From the IMG/VR virus record IMGVR_UViG_3300045107_000871, positions 1-49,223 of that record: DNA of 49,223 nt. One strand, written 5' to 3'. This DNA comes from a virus. A program made the position numbers and the translations under genes. The first letter of the stretch is position 1. Each line of letters opens with the position of its first letter. Shown here piece by piece: positions 9,136 to 16,261 of this stretch. The notes under the pieces are model-generated. The model ran no database searches and had not been told where the DNA came from. It saw nothing but the letters and a program-made list of their open reading frames with translations.

Positions 9136-9512
9136 TTCTTCGCTGCCGAGGCGGCGATCGCCTCGGCCTCCATGATGCGCAGATCGGTGAAGATCGCCGG
9201 CGTCAACTTCAGCTCCATCGCTGCGGCCGCGGGCGCGACCGCCTCATACCGAATGCCGAGCCGCACCCCGGCGACCGGGTGCCAGTTCCACTGGGTCCCC
9301 AGCGCGACGAACAGCGCAACCGCTTCGACCATGTCCGGCCAGATCTCGGCCGGAGCTTCGGCTGTTCCGGTAGACCTTGCCCATTCCGGCAGGGCCGAAA
9401 CCGCGGTCAGCGCATCGTCATCAGCGCGCTTCCCGCCGCCGCGCCCGGTGGCCCAGGCGCGAGCGGCGGCCTTCAGTTTCCCGCCCGCGTCTCCGCTTTG
9501 CCGGCCAAGCAA
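9132..9512 (-). CDS. DUF1799-type tail assembly chaperone, downstream frame (likely made by -1 frameshift)
   Basis: Up to 126 residues if translation began at TTG 9512. The C-terminal 70 residues match the DUF1799 phage family (VALFVALGTQWNW, then TPAIFTDLRIMEAEAIA). The only in-frame start is TTG without a ribosome site, and the frame overlaps the upstream chaperone by about 40 bases in -1 register. A GGGAAAC slippery heptamer lies just before the upstream stop. It is therefore best read as the extension of the upstream protein, like lambda G/GT, giving about 252 residues. It would coat the tape measure during tail assembly and is absent from the virion in lambda. Confidence 0.75.
   Translation of the reverse strand: MLGRQSGDAGGKLKAAARAWATGRGGGKRADDDALTAVSALPEWARSTGTAEAPAEIWPDMVEAVALFVALGTQWNWHPVAGVRLGIRYEAVAPAAAAMELKLTPAIFTDLRIMEAEAIAASAAKK
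9435..9482 (-). promoter_or_regulatory. Programmed -1 ribosomal frameshift signal
   Basis: On the minus strand the upstream chaperone frame ends GCG GGA AAC TGA. The heptamer G GGA AAC (9482-9476) fits the X XXY YYZ slippery rule and sits right before the stop. After a 5-base spacer an 8-bp all-GC stem follows (9463-9470 with 9435-9442, loop of 20 with possible extra pairs). Slipping back one base reads GGG AAA CTG AAG and enters the DUF1799 frame. Lambda uses GGGAAAG at the equivalent G/T junction. Confidence 0.72.
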
Positions 9513-9889
9513 TCGTTGATCGCTGTGCAGGTGGCGCTGAAAACCCCGTTCACCTTGAGAAGGCGGATGAGGTTCTCCCGGCAGAAGGGCAGCGGCTCGC
9601 CATTCGCCGCGCCGACGCCGCGCCAGTCGCGACAGAAGCGCAGCACGAAATCAGCCCAGATCTCGGTGGCGGTGGCCGGTGCGCCGTCCTGCTCGGCCGG
9701 GATGCCGACACTCAGCTCCGCAACGCGCTGATCGACCCGGACGCCCTCAGCTCGCAGCTCGGTTACCGCGTCCGCATCGAGCAGCTCGAACTGCATCTCG
9801 ATCCGGTTCTCGACCACGCGGCCTTCGCCGGTCACCCCGGTCCACTTCACCGGCCACCAGGCGGTGGCCTTGTCGACGATCTTGAACAT
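9473..9889 (-). CDS. Tail assembly chaperone, upstream (G-like) frame
   Basis: 138 residues from ATG 9889. A GTG six bases earlier overlaps the preceding stop, but the GGGGAAG ribosome site is spaced correctly only for the ATG. It is an alpha/beta protein with EIWADFVLRFCRDWRG near the middle and no membrane segment. Position between tail tube and tape measure, plus the overlapping -1 frame with a slippery site, marks it as the lambda G equivalent that folds or escorts the tape measure. The exact Pfam family was not identified by eye. Confidence 0.68.
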   Translation of the reverse strand: MFKIVDKATAWWPVKWTGVTGEGRVVENRIEMQFELLDADAVTELRAEGVRVDQRVAELSVGIPAEQDGAPATATEIWADFVLRFCRDWRGVGAANGEPLPFCRENLIRLLKVNGVFSATCTAINDCLAGKAETRAGN

Positions 9890-9891
9890 GA

Positions 9892-10830
9892 TCACTTCCC
9901 CCGCAGGATGAGATCGTCCTGCCCGGCGCGCACGTTCGCGCCGTAGTTGATCGAGTACATGAGGTCGTCGCCGTCCTCCTGCTCCTCGATCTGGAGGATC
10001 TGGACGAAGCCGAGCGTCATCTCGACGATGTTGCCGGGATCGGTGCCGTGGATCAGCTCGATCGCGATCTCGCTGCCGACCTTGAGCGTCGCGAAATAGT
10101 CGCGCTCGGTGACGGACGGCGCCTTGATCACGATCTGCCCGGTGATCGCATGGTTGCCGCGCTGGACGGCATTTTCACCGACCAGGTTGCGAACGGCGGG
10201 CTGTGCTCCGATGTCGCCAGTGAAGGATTGGAGCTTGGCGGCATAGCCGTCGAGCGTGAAGTCCGTGTTGGCCGTGTTCACTTCGACCGGAGCCTTCCAG
10301 CGCGTGAAATCCGGCGCGGTTGGCGCGACGCCTGTCACGGGCGAGCCAGCTGGCAGCAGGCCGGTGAAGGTGAAGTTGAAGAACGGATACGCGCCGGCGG
10401 TGAAGTTCCAGCCAAAGCTCCCGCGCGCGCCGATCGATGCGACGCGCTGATCGCCGCGCCAGCTGTAGCAGGTGGCGGAGCTGAGCAGAGCGCCGGCGGC
10501 GGCGAAGCGCTGCGTCGCGCTGGTCGCCGCGACCAGGACCGGCGCGATCATGCCGCAGGCCTCCAGGTGCTCCATCCACGCCGGCGCCGTGCCCGCGGCG
10601 CCCGAACCCGCGATCTCCAGCTCATAGCTGAATGCAGTTCGAGCGTTTGTGTTCGCGCTCGCCGATCGTCCGCGCGACGGCACGTCCAGGTTGCGCTCGA
10701 GATTGTCGACCTGGACGGGCGTGCGCCGGAAGTTTCGGGTCAGCGCGGCATTGGCCACGGAGGTCGGCGTCGCATCGACGCCGTAGGTGGCCTCCTTCTT
10801 GAAGAGGATCGTCTTGACGGTATCGACCAT
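9892..10830 (-). CDS. Major tail tube protein
   Basis: 312 residues. The opening VKTILFKKEATYGVDATPTSVANA is the usual start of long siphophage tail tube proteins, followed by beta-rich sequence with LEIAGSGAAGTAPAWMEHLEACGM. The C-terminus (RDYFATLKVGSEIAIEL, then ILQIEEQEDGDDLMYSINYG) is also of tube type. It would polymerise into the tail tube around the tape measure. A clear AAGGAG site precedes the ATG. Its place just before the chaperones agrees. Confidence 0.82.
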   Translation of the reverse strand: MVDTVKTILFKKEATYGVDATPTSVANAALTRNFRRTPVQVDNLERNLDVPSRGRSASANTNARTAFSYELEIAGSGAAGTAPAWMEHLEACGMIAPVLVAATSATQRFAAAGALLSSATCYSWRGDQRVASIGARGSFGWNFTAGAYPFFNFTFTGLLPAGSPVTGVAPTAPDFTRWKAPVEVNTANTDFTLDGYAAKLQSFTGDIGAQPAVRNLVGENAVQRGNHAITGQIVIKAPSVTERDYFATLKVGSEIAIELIHGTDPGNIVEMTLGFVQILQIEEQEDGDDLMYSINYGANVRAGQDDLILRGK

Positions 10831-10845
10831 GGGTCAGGCTCCTTG

Positions 10846-11067
10846 TCAGGCGGAGAGCGCCGGGTCGGGTCGACCGTTGAGCGCGCGGGCGCGGGCCGGC
10901 CCGACGAGCGGCAGGCCGTGTTCGTCGAGCTGATAGCCGCGATCGTCCTGGGGCCGCGGCGCGGTCGCGCTGTCCTCGGCCGCTGGAACCTCCTGCGTGG
11001 GCGGGGTCGGGTTCTCGCGCTCGGCGATCGATGCGCGCTGGCGCGGCTTGATTTCTTCGGTGCTCAT
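10846..11067 (-). CDS. Small acidic hypothetical protein between tail genes
   Basis: 73 residues from ATG 11067, chosen because it overlaps the preceding stop in ATGA and has GAGGAAG upstream; an in-frame ATG 18 bases earlier would overlap more. The first 50 residues are Pro/Glu-rich and probably disordered. The C-terminus has the short motif LDEHGLPLVGPARARALN. It lies between the gp37-like protein and the tail tube gene, where Mu-like phages often have a small unassigned gene. Function unknown. Confidence 0.45.
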   Translation of the reverse strand: MSTEEIKPRQRASIAERENPTPPTQEVPAAEDSATAPRPQDDRGYQLDEHGLPLVGPARARALNGRPDPALSA

Positions 11068-11477
11068 GTCTTCCTCAGTCTCCATGCGGTCCTAAACATG
11101 ACGCCCCAGGCGAGCGCGCTTCCGCTGGCGGATAGCAATCGGCCCCCGGCCAGCTCGCACGCGCGCGAGGCCTCGGGATGGGTCCAGCCGCCGATCGCCT
11201 CGATGACGCGCATCTTCGTTTCCTCGAGCGCGTCGCTGACGGCATCCGGATTGCGAGCTGTGCCTGGCATCACGATCACCACCATGAAGCTGGCAGCGAC
11301 CTGCTGATCGAGCGCGCCGGTGCCGACCAGGTTGTTCGGCCGCGCGTCCTCGCTCTCGGGAACGACGTAGAAGCTCGTGCCCGCCGGCGGCGCCGTCAGC
11401 GCGACGAACTCGAGCACGCCGAAAACGTTGGTGAACCGCTCGGCCTTCAGCCGATCGACGAAGGGCTTGAGCCTCAT
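11064..11477 (-). CDS. DUF1834/gp37-like tail terminator-type protein
   Basis: 137 residues from ATG 11477, which overlaps the preceding stop as ATGA. The alpha/beta pattern (LKPFVDRLKAERFTNVFGVL, then SFMVVIVMPGTARNP, then ALEETKMRVIEAIGGWTHPE) is that of Mu gp37-like or lambda U-type proteins, which cap the tail tube and join it to the head. It follows the gpG-like gene as in Mu-like siphophages. Family assignment is from pattern and order. Confidence 0.55.
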   Translation of the reverse strand: MRLKPFVDRLKAERFTNVFGVLEFVALTAPPAGTSFYVVPESEDARPNNLVGTGALDQQVAASFMVVIVMPGTARNPDAVSDALEETKMRVIEAIGGWTHPEASRACELAGGRLLSASGSALAWGVMFRTAWRLRKT

Positions 11478-12001
11478 TCGGGCACCGCGGGCGCACCACC
11501 GCCGCTGATGAAGGCGGCGTAGAGGTGGTCGCGGATAGCGGCGATCGCCTCTTCGCGGTTCTCGTCGGTGAAGCCGAGGTAAGGTCGCGCCGGGATCCGG
11601 ACCGCCGCGACGACACGCCCGGCGAAGCTCAGCGCCCCCTTGGTCCGTGGTTTGATGGTGCCGCCGAACTGGTGGATAGCGGCGTAGATGGCGGGACCGC
11701 CGGAGTTGGCAGGCCCGACCTCGGCGAAATCGCGCCCTGAGTTCGCCTGGATCGAGTCCTTCAGGTGTCCTCGCAGCTGGAGCGTCTTCGAGCCGGGATT
11801 GTCGAGTACGCGTTGAGACGGCTTCCAAGGGACACCATCAGGCCCGCGTTCATCCTCGAACCGAAGGATCGTCGTCGTCTCGAGGTGCGCCGCGATCGCT
11901 TTCATCGGCCCTGTCAGATCAAGCGCGGCCTCGCGGGCGCGCCGGAGGGCCTGTGTCAGCTCGTCGCCGAGCGTGATCCCGACTGCGATGCCGCCGCTCA
12001 C
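11474..12001 (-). CDS. Phage virion morphogenesis protein (Mu gpG-like)
   Basis: 175 residues from GTG 12001, which overlaps the upstream stop as GTGA. Typical family features are visible: an N-terminal helix pair, then TILRFEDERGPDGVPWKPSQ, then LQLRGHLKDSI, and finally AIHQFGGTIKPR with RIPARPYLGFTDENREE near the C-terminus. Mu gpG is involved in tail completion and head-tail joining. The neighbour order DUF1320, gpG, gp37 is the usual one in Mu-like phages. Confidence 0.85.
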   Translation of the reverse strand: MSGGIAVGITLGDELTQALRRAREAALDLTGPMKAIAAHLETTTILRFEDERGPDGVPWKPSQRVLDNPGSKTLQLRGHLKDSIQANSGRDFAEVGPANSGGPAIYAAIHQFGGTIKPRTKGALSFAGRVVAAVRIPARPYLGFTDENREEAIAAIRDHLYAAFISGGGAPAVPE

Positions 12002-12729
12002 AGCTGGTAATCCCGAAGGCCGTCCGGATAGGCGCGCTCGCCCTGGAGGAACATCGTGGGATCGCTCGCCTGCTCGGCCGGTGCGATTGGCTCGGCCGAG
12101 GCGAGCTGCATCTTCCCGTCGCGAATGCTCTCCAGCATCCGGAGGGATGCCTTGGCCGCATCGGCAACCCCGTCCGGCGCGCCGTTCGGATAGAGCGCGG
12201 CACGCGCCAGATCCGCGATCGCCTTCTGGATCATGAGCGGCGCCGTCGCGAGCGGGAGCCGGTAACGGCCCGCCAGGTGCGCCTCGACCACTGCCTGCGC
12301 GTCGATCAGCTGGGCGACGAGCAAATCTCGATCGATGCGGCCGGTGCCGTCCGCGTCGGTCATCCGCACGACCTCGCCCAGGCCGAAGCGGCGGACGAAA
12401 TCAGCGATCGTCAGATAGGGCGCGCCGCCATCCGGCATCACCCAGGCGGCGTCGATCACCACCACCTCGGCTTCGCTCTCACGCTCCTCGCCGTTCGACA
12501 GAAGCGCCCGCGCCGTGACCAGGTAACGCTCGCCGTCCGTACCGCCGGTGAGCGTCGCCGTTACCTTGCCGCCGAACAGCGCGGCCTGGACCTGAAGCGC
12601 CGCAGCGCCTGCGACCAGGCCGCGCGCGATCGCCGAGGTCGCAAGGATCTGCGAGACCGGAAGATCGCGGTCGAACTGAAGCTCCAGCTTCAGCGCCTCT
12701 GACGGCTGCTTGGGGACAGTCTGGATCAC
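11998..12729 (-). CDS. DUF1320 (gp36-like) head-tail connector with an extra N-terminal domain
   Basis: 243 residues from GTG 12729 (GTGA overlap with the preceding stop). Residues about 102-243 match DUF1320: YLTIADFVRRFGLGEVVRM, then DRDLLVAQLIDAQAVVEAHL and GRYRLPLATAPLMIQKAIAD. Residues 1-100 are beta-rich (LKLELQFDRDLPVSQ, ALLSNGEERESEAEVVVIDA), resembling an Ig-like or tail-decoration fold. DUF1320 proteins act as head completion/adaptor proteins. Most family members are only the C-terminal part, so the added domain is unusual. Confidence 0.78.
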   Translation of the reverse strand: MIQTVPKQPSEALKLELQFDRDLPVSQILATSAIARGLVAGAAALQVQAALFGGKVTATLTGGTDGERYLVTARALLSNGEERESEAEVVVIDAAWVMPDGGAPYLTIADFVRRFGLGEVVRMTDADGTGRIDRDLLVAQLIDAQAVVEAHLAGRYRLPLATAPLMIQKAIADLARAALYPNGAPDGVADAAKASLRMLESIRDGKMQLASAEPIAPAEQASDPTMFLQGERAYPDGLRDYQL

Positions 12730-12983
12730 GCTGCACGCCGCGCCCTGCGATGCCGGCGACGGACGCGGCGGCTGACCAGGAGCCGGTTGGGGCGGGAGCG
12801 TCGACGCGCTTGCTCGCCGCGCGATCGGCGGCGCACCGAAGCGGAGGCAGATGCGGACCGCGTCCGCTGCTGCCGAGCCGGCGCGAAAGCGGCCGCGATG
12901 CCCCCCGGCATCGCAGCCATGCTGACTGGCGCGAGCCCGGCCAGCAGCGCGCCGGCGAGCAGGCCGAACGCGCGGCCGAACAT
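12726..12983 (-). CDS. Small, extremely basic protein with N-terminal hydrophobic segment
   Basis: 85 residues. The N-terminus (3-25) is a hydrophobic signal or membrane segment (FGLLAGALLAGLAPVSMAA). The C-terminal 45 residues are dominated by arginine (RRRSRGEQARRRS, RRVRRRHRRARRAA). Its start overlaps the upstream stop (TGATG) and its stop overlaps the downstream GTG (GTGA), so it sits coupled in the head operon. A nucleic-acid-binding or membrane-targeted role is possible. Spurious translation of a GC-rich strand is less likely because of the two tight junctions. I do not recognise it. Confidence 0.5.
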   Translation of the reverse strand: MFGRAFGLLAGALLAGLAPVSMAAMPGGIAAAFAPARQQRTRSASASASVRRRSRGEQARRRSRPNRLLVSRRVRRRHRRARRAA

Positions 12984-13624
12984 CAGGCGGCGCCGCGCGC
13001 GGTCAAACGGCCGGCGCTGATCTTCGCGACCAGCTCGGCCTTCGTGTCGTTCGCGTCGAAGGCAATGCCCTCCTCGCGCGCGATCTCGCGCAGCTCGTCG
13101 CGGCCCATGGTGACGCTAACCGGCTTCGGCTCCGGCGTGACCGGACCTTCGACCGGATTGGAAGCGTCAGTTCCCGCGACGGTCTCAGTGGACGGAAGCT
13201 CGGCGCCGGCGGAAAGCGCCGCGCTTAGTCGCTCGATCTCGGCACCGCGCTCGGCGGCGAGCTGCTCGGCCGCGAGCAGGCGATCGCTGAACGACTTGGC
13301 TTCGGCGTCCATGTCGGCCGAGATCGGCGCGAACGCAGCGGCGGCATCGTCCCAGGTCGGGAAGTCGCCCAGGTGCTGAAGGACGCCCGCCATGGTGTAG
13401 TAGAAGACCGAGAGCGGCTTCGGCTCGCCATCGCCCGGAAACAGGCGGACCTCACCCTGGACGGGCGCATCGGCGTGATCAATGATCCGCACCGCGCCGA
13501 CCTCGGCCAGCTCGATTGCCTGCCGCGCGTCGATCGAAATGACGTCTCCGACTTGCGCCGGCTCGGGCGAGCCGTGCCGGATCGGGGTCAGGACTTCGAC
13601 GTCCACGGTCGGTTGATCGGTCAT
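12983..13624 (-). CDS. Mu-like head-region protein with C-terminal HeH/SAP-like motif
   Basis: 213 residues from ATG 13624, which has GGAG at good spacing; an ATG 12 bases upstream lacks a site. The N-terminus (VEVLTPIRHGSPEPAQVGD, then DARQAIELAEVGAVRII) has the small beta-barrel-like pattern found in Mu-like proteins encoded after the capsid. A coiled-coil segment lies near 110-140. Residues 175-208 (GRDELREIAREEGIAFD, then TKAELVAKI) form a helix-extended-helix or SAP-like motif. It follows the terminator after the capsid gene, so it depends on read-through. Exact role unknown. Confidence 0.6.
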   Translation of the reverse strand: MTDQPTVDVEVLTPIRHGSPEPAQVGDVISIDARQAIELAEVGAVRIIDHADAPVQGEVRLFPGDGEPKPLSVFYYTMAGVLQHLGDFPTWDDAAAAFAPISADMDAEAKSFSDRLLAAEQLAAERGAEIERLSAALSAGAELPSTETVAGTDASNPVEGPVTPEPKPVSVTMGRDELREIAREEGIAFDANDTKAELVAKISAGRLTARGAA

Positions 13625-13649
13625 TGAAAGCTCCATGAAAGCGGGCCTG

Positions 13650-13691
13650 AAAAAAGAGTGGCGGGGCCTCGTGCCCGCGCGGCCCCGCCAC
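13650..13691 (-). terminator. Intrinsic terminator after the major capsid gene
   Basis: Read leftward, just past the capsid stop: a perfect 11-bp GC-rich stem (13681-13691 with 13658-13668, loop of 12) followed by the run TCTTTTTT (13657-13650). This is a standard rho-independent terminator. It would leave capsid mRNA abundant while passing a fraction of transcripts into the connector and tail genes. Confidence 0.85.
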
Positions 13692-13707
13692 CCCCAGAGC
13701 TGCGGGA

Positions 13708-14634
13708 TCAGATCGCGCCCTGGATCAGGAAGCCGGCGTCGGCGCCGACCAGCTCGGGGCTGAACTCGTCAAAGCAGTCGTTCAGCCAGCTCCGCGTGTC
13801 GCCGTCCCAGCGGACCTGGCCCACATAGGGGTGATTGCGCAGCTGATAGGTGTAACCGTAGCTCGGGAGCGGCATGGCGCGCGCCTGGGCGGCCTGCGGC
13901 ACGTAGGCCAGGACAACGTCATTGCCCCAGACGTCGAACGACTGCCCACCCACGTCGTAGATCGCGTCGCCGAAGGCGATGTTGTCGACCTCGAAATACT
14001 GCTTGAGCTGGGCGAGCGTCACCGAGTCCTGCGCGGTGTACTTGAAGTTCTCGAGGATGGTCGGGTGGACCTGGAGCTTCGTGCCGACCGCCCCGCCCAT
14101 GATCAGCGTGTTCGGGCGCATGCCGATGCGCTTCCGGATCGTCTCCTTCGCATCGAAGATCACGACCTTCGGTTTGGACGCGGGATCGCTCCACTTGTCG
14201 GCGCCGGCGAGCGCCAGCTTGTTGGTGCCTGCATAGCTCGCGGCGTTGCGCGCCGTTTCGGCCTGGCTGATCTCCTTGTCGAGCGCGATCACGTTCTGGA
14301 CCGTCGCGACGGCAGTCTGCTGAAGATCGATGCCCGGAACCTCGGCCGCTTCCTCCATGTGCTCGACCGGGGTCTTGGCGGCGAGCGCGCGCTGGATCAG
14401 CGAGACCGGCTTGCCCTCGTAGCCGAAGGCCATCTGGCCGATCTGCGAGCCGGGGGCGCGCTTGACGTTGGGGCGGGTGAAGCTCGCTCGGTCGAACTCG
14501 ATCCGGCGCGCAGCGCGCGTCGGCATCGTGACCGCCGGGAACAGAAGCGAGCCGACGAACGAGGCGTTCGCATAGCCGCGCGCATACTCGGTGAGGATCG
14601 GATCGATAATCCGGGCCTGATCGGGGGACATCAT
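13708..14634 (-). CDS. Major capsid protein (Mu-like siphophage type)
   Basis: 308 residues. The pattern is that of Mu-like capsid proteins: ILTEYARGYANASFVGSLLF at the start, then ARRIEFDRASFT, a middle with QQTAVATVQNVIALDKEISQ, the LIMGGAVGTKLQVHPTI segment, and QVRWDGDTRSWLNDCFDEF at the end. Two adjacent ATG codons start it; AGGAAGG lies about 11 bases upstream. It follows the decoration gene after 150 bases and is followed by a strong terminator, as expected for the most expressed late gene. HK97-like fold is inferred. Confidence 0.85.
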   Translation of the reverse strand: MMSPDQARIIDPILTEYARGYANASFVGSLLFPAVTMPTRAARRIEFDRASFTRPNVKRAPGSQIGQMAFGYEGKPVSLIQRALAAKTPVEHMEEAAEVPGIDLQQTAVATVQNVIALDKEISQAETARNAASYAGTNKLALAGADKWSDPASKPKVVIFDAKETIRKRIGMRPNTLIMGGAVGTKLQVHPTILENFKYTAQDSVTLAQLKQYFEVDNIAFGDAIYDVGGQSFDVWGNDVVLAYVPQAAQARAMPLPSYGYTYQLRNHPYVGQVRWDGDTRSWLNDCFDEFSPELVGADAGFLIQGAI

Positions 14635-14671
14635 AGGACTGAGACCTTCCTGCCTGAGAAACCGTGTTGGC

Positions 14672-14688
14672 GCCGGGCTTCCACCGGC
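14672..14688 (-). promoter_or_regulatory. Hairpin in the gap before the capsid gene
   Basis: The 14635-14783 gap holds no gene. It has a 5-bp GC stem (14672-14676 with 14684-14688) closing a 7-base loop. On the minus strand the loop TGGAAGC between CCGG pairs matches the hairpin at 1275-1295 (loop TGGAAGT). It has no T-run. It could be an RNA processing or stability element in the capsid leader. Confidence 0.35.
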
Positions 14689-14783
14689 TGCGGCTTGCGC
14701 CTCTTCCGCTTCCCGCGGCGGGACCGGAGCACGCCCCCCAGCTGGCCCAGGCGACGCGCCGCCTGGCTCTCACGTGTTCCGCG

Positions 14784-15116
14784 TCAGTTCTTGATCAGGA
14801 GCACTTCGACCGTCTGATCGGCAGCCGTCGACGCCTGGAGCGCGCGGGCGTTGACCACGCCGGCACCGGCAATAATGGCACGGCCCTGCGCGTCGGCCTG
14901 AAGCGCGTCGCCAACTGCGAACGCGCCGCCCGACAGAATGCGCGCCGTGCCGAGGACGATGAGGTTCACCGGCTTGCCGGCGGCGCTCGCCTCGTAATCG
15001 GAGACTCCAAGCGCGCGCTCTCCGGCGACGGCCTGGGCGCTCGCGTAGGTGACGAAGCGACGGCGGGCGATCGCCGCCGCTGCAATGATCGGGTATTCAA
15101 GGATCGGCCTCTGCAT
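14784..15116 (-). CDS. DUF2190-like capsid decoration/cement protein
   Basis: 110 residues, beta-rich and Ala/Gly-rich, with the DUF2190-like progression RFVTYASAQAVAGERALGVS, GKPVNLIVLGTARILSGGAF, VGDALQADAQGRAI and a final TVEVLLIKN. Small proteins of this type coat the capsid. It lies between the protease/scaffold and the capsid gene, the normal place in Mu-like phages. The ATG has GAGAGG upstream. Confidence 0.75.
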   Translation of the reverse strand: MQRPILEYPIIAAAAIARRRFVTYASAQAVAGERALGVSDYEASAAGKPVNLIVLGTARILSGGAFAVGDALQADAQGRAIIAGAGVVNARALQASTAADQTVEVLLIKN

Positions 15117-15149
15117 GGGGATCTGCCTCTCGAGTGTTGGTCTTGGGGA

Positions 15150-16097
15150 TCAGGCGGCCAGCTCGGCCTCGGCGAGCGACACGCACGTCATCCATGGCGT
15201 GTCGGGCTTGGTCGCCTGGATCGCCTTGGCGCGCTGGTAGAGAGCCGCCCGGTTCGGATCGACGGTGAAGCCCGGCGGCGCCGCGAAGCTGACCGCGCCG
15301 CCCTTCGTCGCCCTGTCCGCGGGTGCGGCCTCGCCGAGCGAGACGAGCGGCTTGGCGCCGGCGAGCAACTTCTTCAGCGCGGCAGCGGGCGCCAGCTCGC
15401 CGGCCTCGCCGAACGATACCGTCTTCACGGCCTCGAGGCTGTCGAGCACGCCGACCAGCAGATCCTTGCCCGCCGGCGCGAGCTTCGCCTCCGTCACCAG
15501 GCCTTCGGCGAACGACACGTTCGCGGCATGCAGCGCGTCGCGCGCCGCCTTCGCGGCAGCCTGCTCGCGCTCGTTCAGCGCCGCTTCGCGCGCCACGATA
15601 TCCGCCTCGCGCTCGGCGAGACTGACAGTCTTGTCGGTCACATTCTTCTCCTCGGTTTCGAAGGTCGCGAGCGGGGCCTGGTCGACCGCCTCACGGAATT
15701 GGACGATGCCCAGCCCCTTCACCGCGGGGGCGGCGCCGCCCAGGAAGCCGATATGCTTCAGGTACCAGGCGCCAGGCTTGGGGTTCGCGGGATGCTCGGG
15801 CGGATAGAAGCTGGACGATATCTTCGGATAGCGGCCGCCATTGACCGCTTCAGCAAAGGCCGGCTCGACCTTCTCCGCGTCCGCAACGAGGCGGTCGCCA
15901 TCCATGCGCAGCGACTTTGCCCAGCCATAGGCTGGCGCATCGAGCTGGGGATGGCCGACCACGAGCGGCGCCGGATCGGCGGCCGGGTCGTACGACGTCG
16001 CGATCGCGGCCAGGTCGGCCGCAGAGAAGCTGACCTCCGTGCCCTCCACGGACGTGAAGGTGCCGGGCCGCATGATGACGATTGGCTTCTGATCCAT
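15150..16097 (-). CDS. Mu I-type prohead protease/scaffold
   Basis: 315 residues from ATG 16097. The family begins at MDQKPIVIMRPGTFTS; in-frame sequence upstream does not look like the family. Conserved features are FSAADLAAIATSYDP, LVVGHPQLDAPAYGWAKSL and the ISSSFYPP stretch before the KHIGFLGGAAPAVKGL segment. The second half (about 185-290) is Ala/Glu-rich helical and acts as internal scaffold in relatives, where the gene makes a protease and, by internal start, a scaffold (Mu I/Z). It is the first gene of the leftward late operon. Confidence 0.85.
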   Translation of the reverse strand: MDQKPIVIMRPGTFTSVEGTEVSFSAADLAAIATSYDPAADPAPLVVGHPQLDAPAYGWAKSLRMDGDRLVADAEKVEPAFAEAVNGGRYPKISSSFYPPEHPANPKPGAWYLKHIGFLGGAAPAVKGLGIVQFREAVDQAPLATFETEEKNVTDKTVSLAEREADIVAREAALNEREQAAAKAARDALHAANVSFAEGLVTEAKLAPAGKDLLVGVLDSLEAVKTVSFGEAGELAPAAALKKLLAGAKPLVSLGEAAPADRATKGGAVSFAAPPGFTVDPNRAALYQRAKAIQATKPDTPWMTCVSLAEAELAA

Positions 16098-16222
16098 GGC
16101 CCGGTGATGGGCCAGCGCGGAGGCTCGAAAGCCTTCCGCGAGCGGAAGCGCTGAGGCGGCCGCCAGGACCGCTAGCCCTGATGACCTAAGGCACGAACGC
16201 CGATCCGCCAAGGGAGGTTGTC
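16098..16222. promoter_or_regulatory. Divergent intergenic region, probable promoters for the leftward late operon and the 16.2 kb genes
   Basis: This 125-bp gap separates the leftward head/tail operon from rightward small regulatory genes. It contains a tight hairpin at 16133-16148 (7-bp arms, 2-base turn) and an AGGGAGG ribosome site at 16211-16217 for the rightward side. I could not find a convincing sigma-70 promoter, as expected if the late promoter needs the Mor-like activator. Confidence 0.4.
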
Positions 16223-16261
16223 ATGAGCTGCGCAGATCTACGCCGGGCCGGTTGCGCATGA
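16223..16261 (+). CDS. Candidate 12-codon leader peptide
   Basis: ATG at 16223 follows AGGGAGG with 5-base spacing, the best ribosome site in this stretch. The peptide MSCADLRRAGCA ends at TGA 16259-16261, which overlaps the ATG of the next gene as ATGA. The next gene has no good site of its own, so the leader may deliver ribosomes to it. It could instead be chance or mark an uncertain start. Confidence 0.3.
   Translation: MSCADLRRAGCA

Noticed and set aside
13624-13636. Upstream ATG (MELS) for the HeH-motif protein
   Set aside because: No ribosome site, whereas GGAG is spaced correctly for ATG 13624.
1-16097. Left arm as a separate second prophage
   Set aside because: It lacks terminase, portal and integrase and holds exactly the structural genes missing from the right arm, including Mu-specific types.
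16098-16211. N-terminal extension of the I-type protease
   Set aside because: The 38 added residues do not match the family, which begins at MDQKPIVIMRPG.
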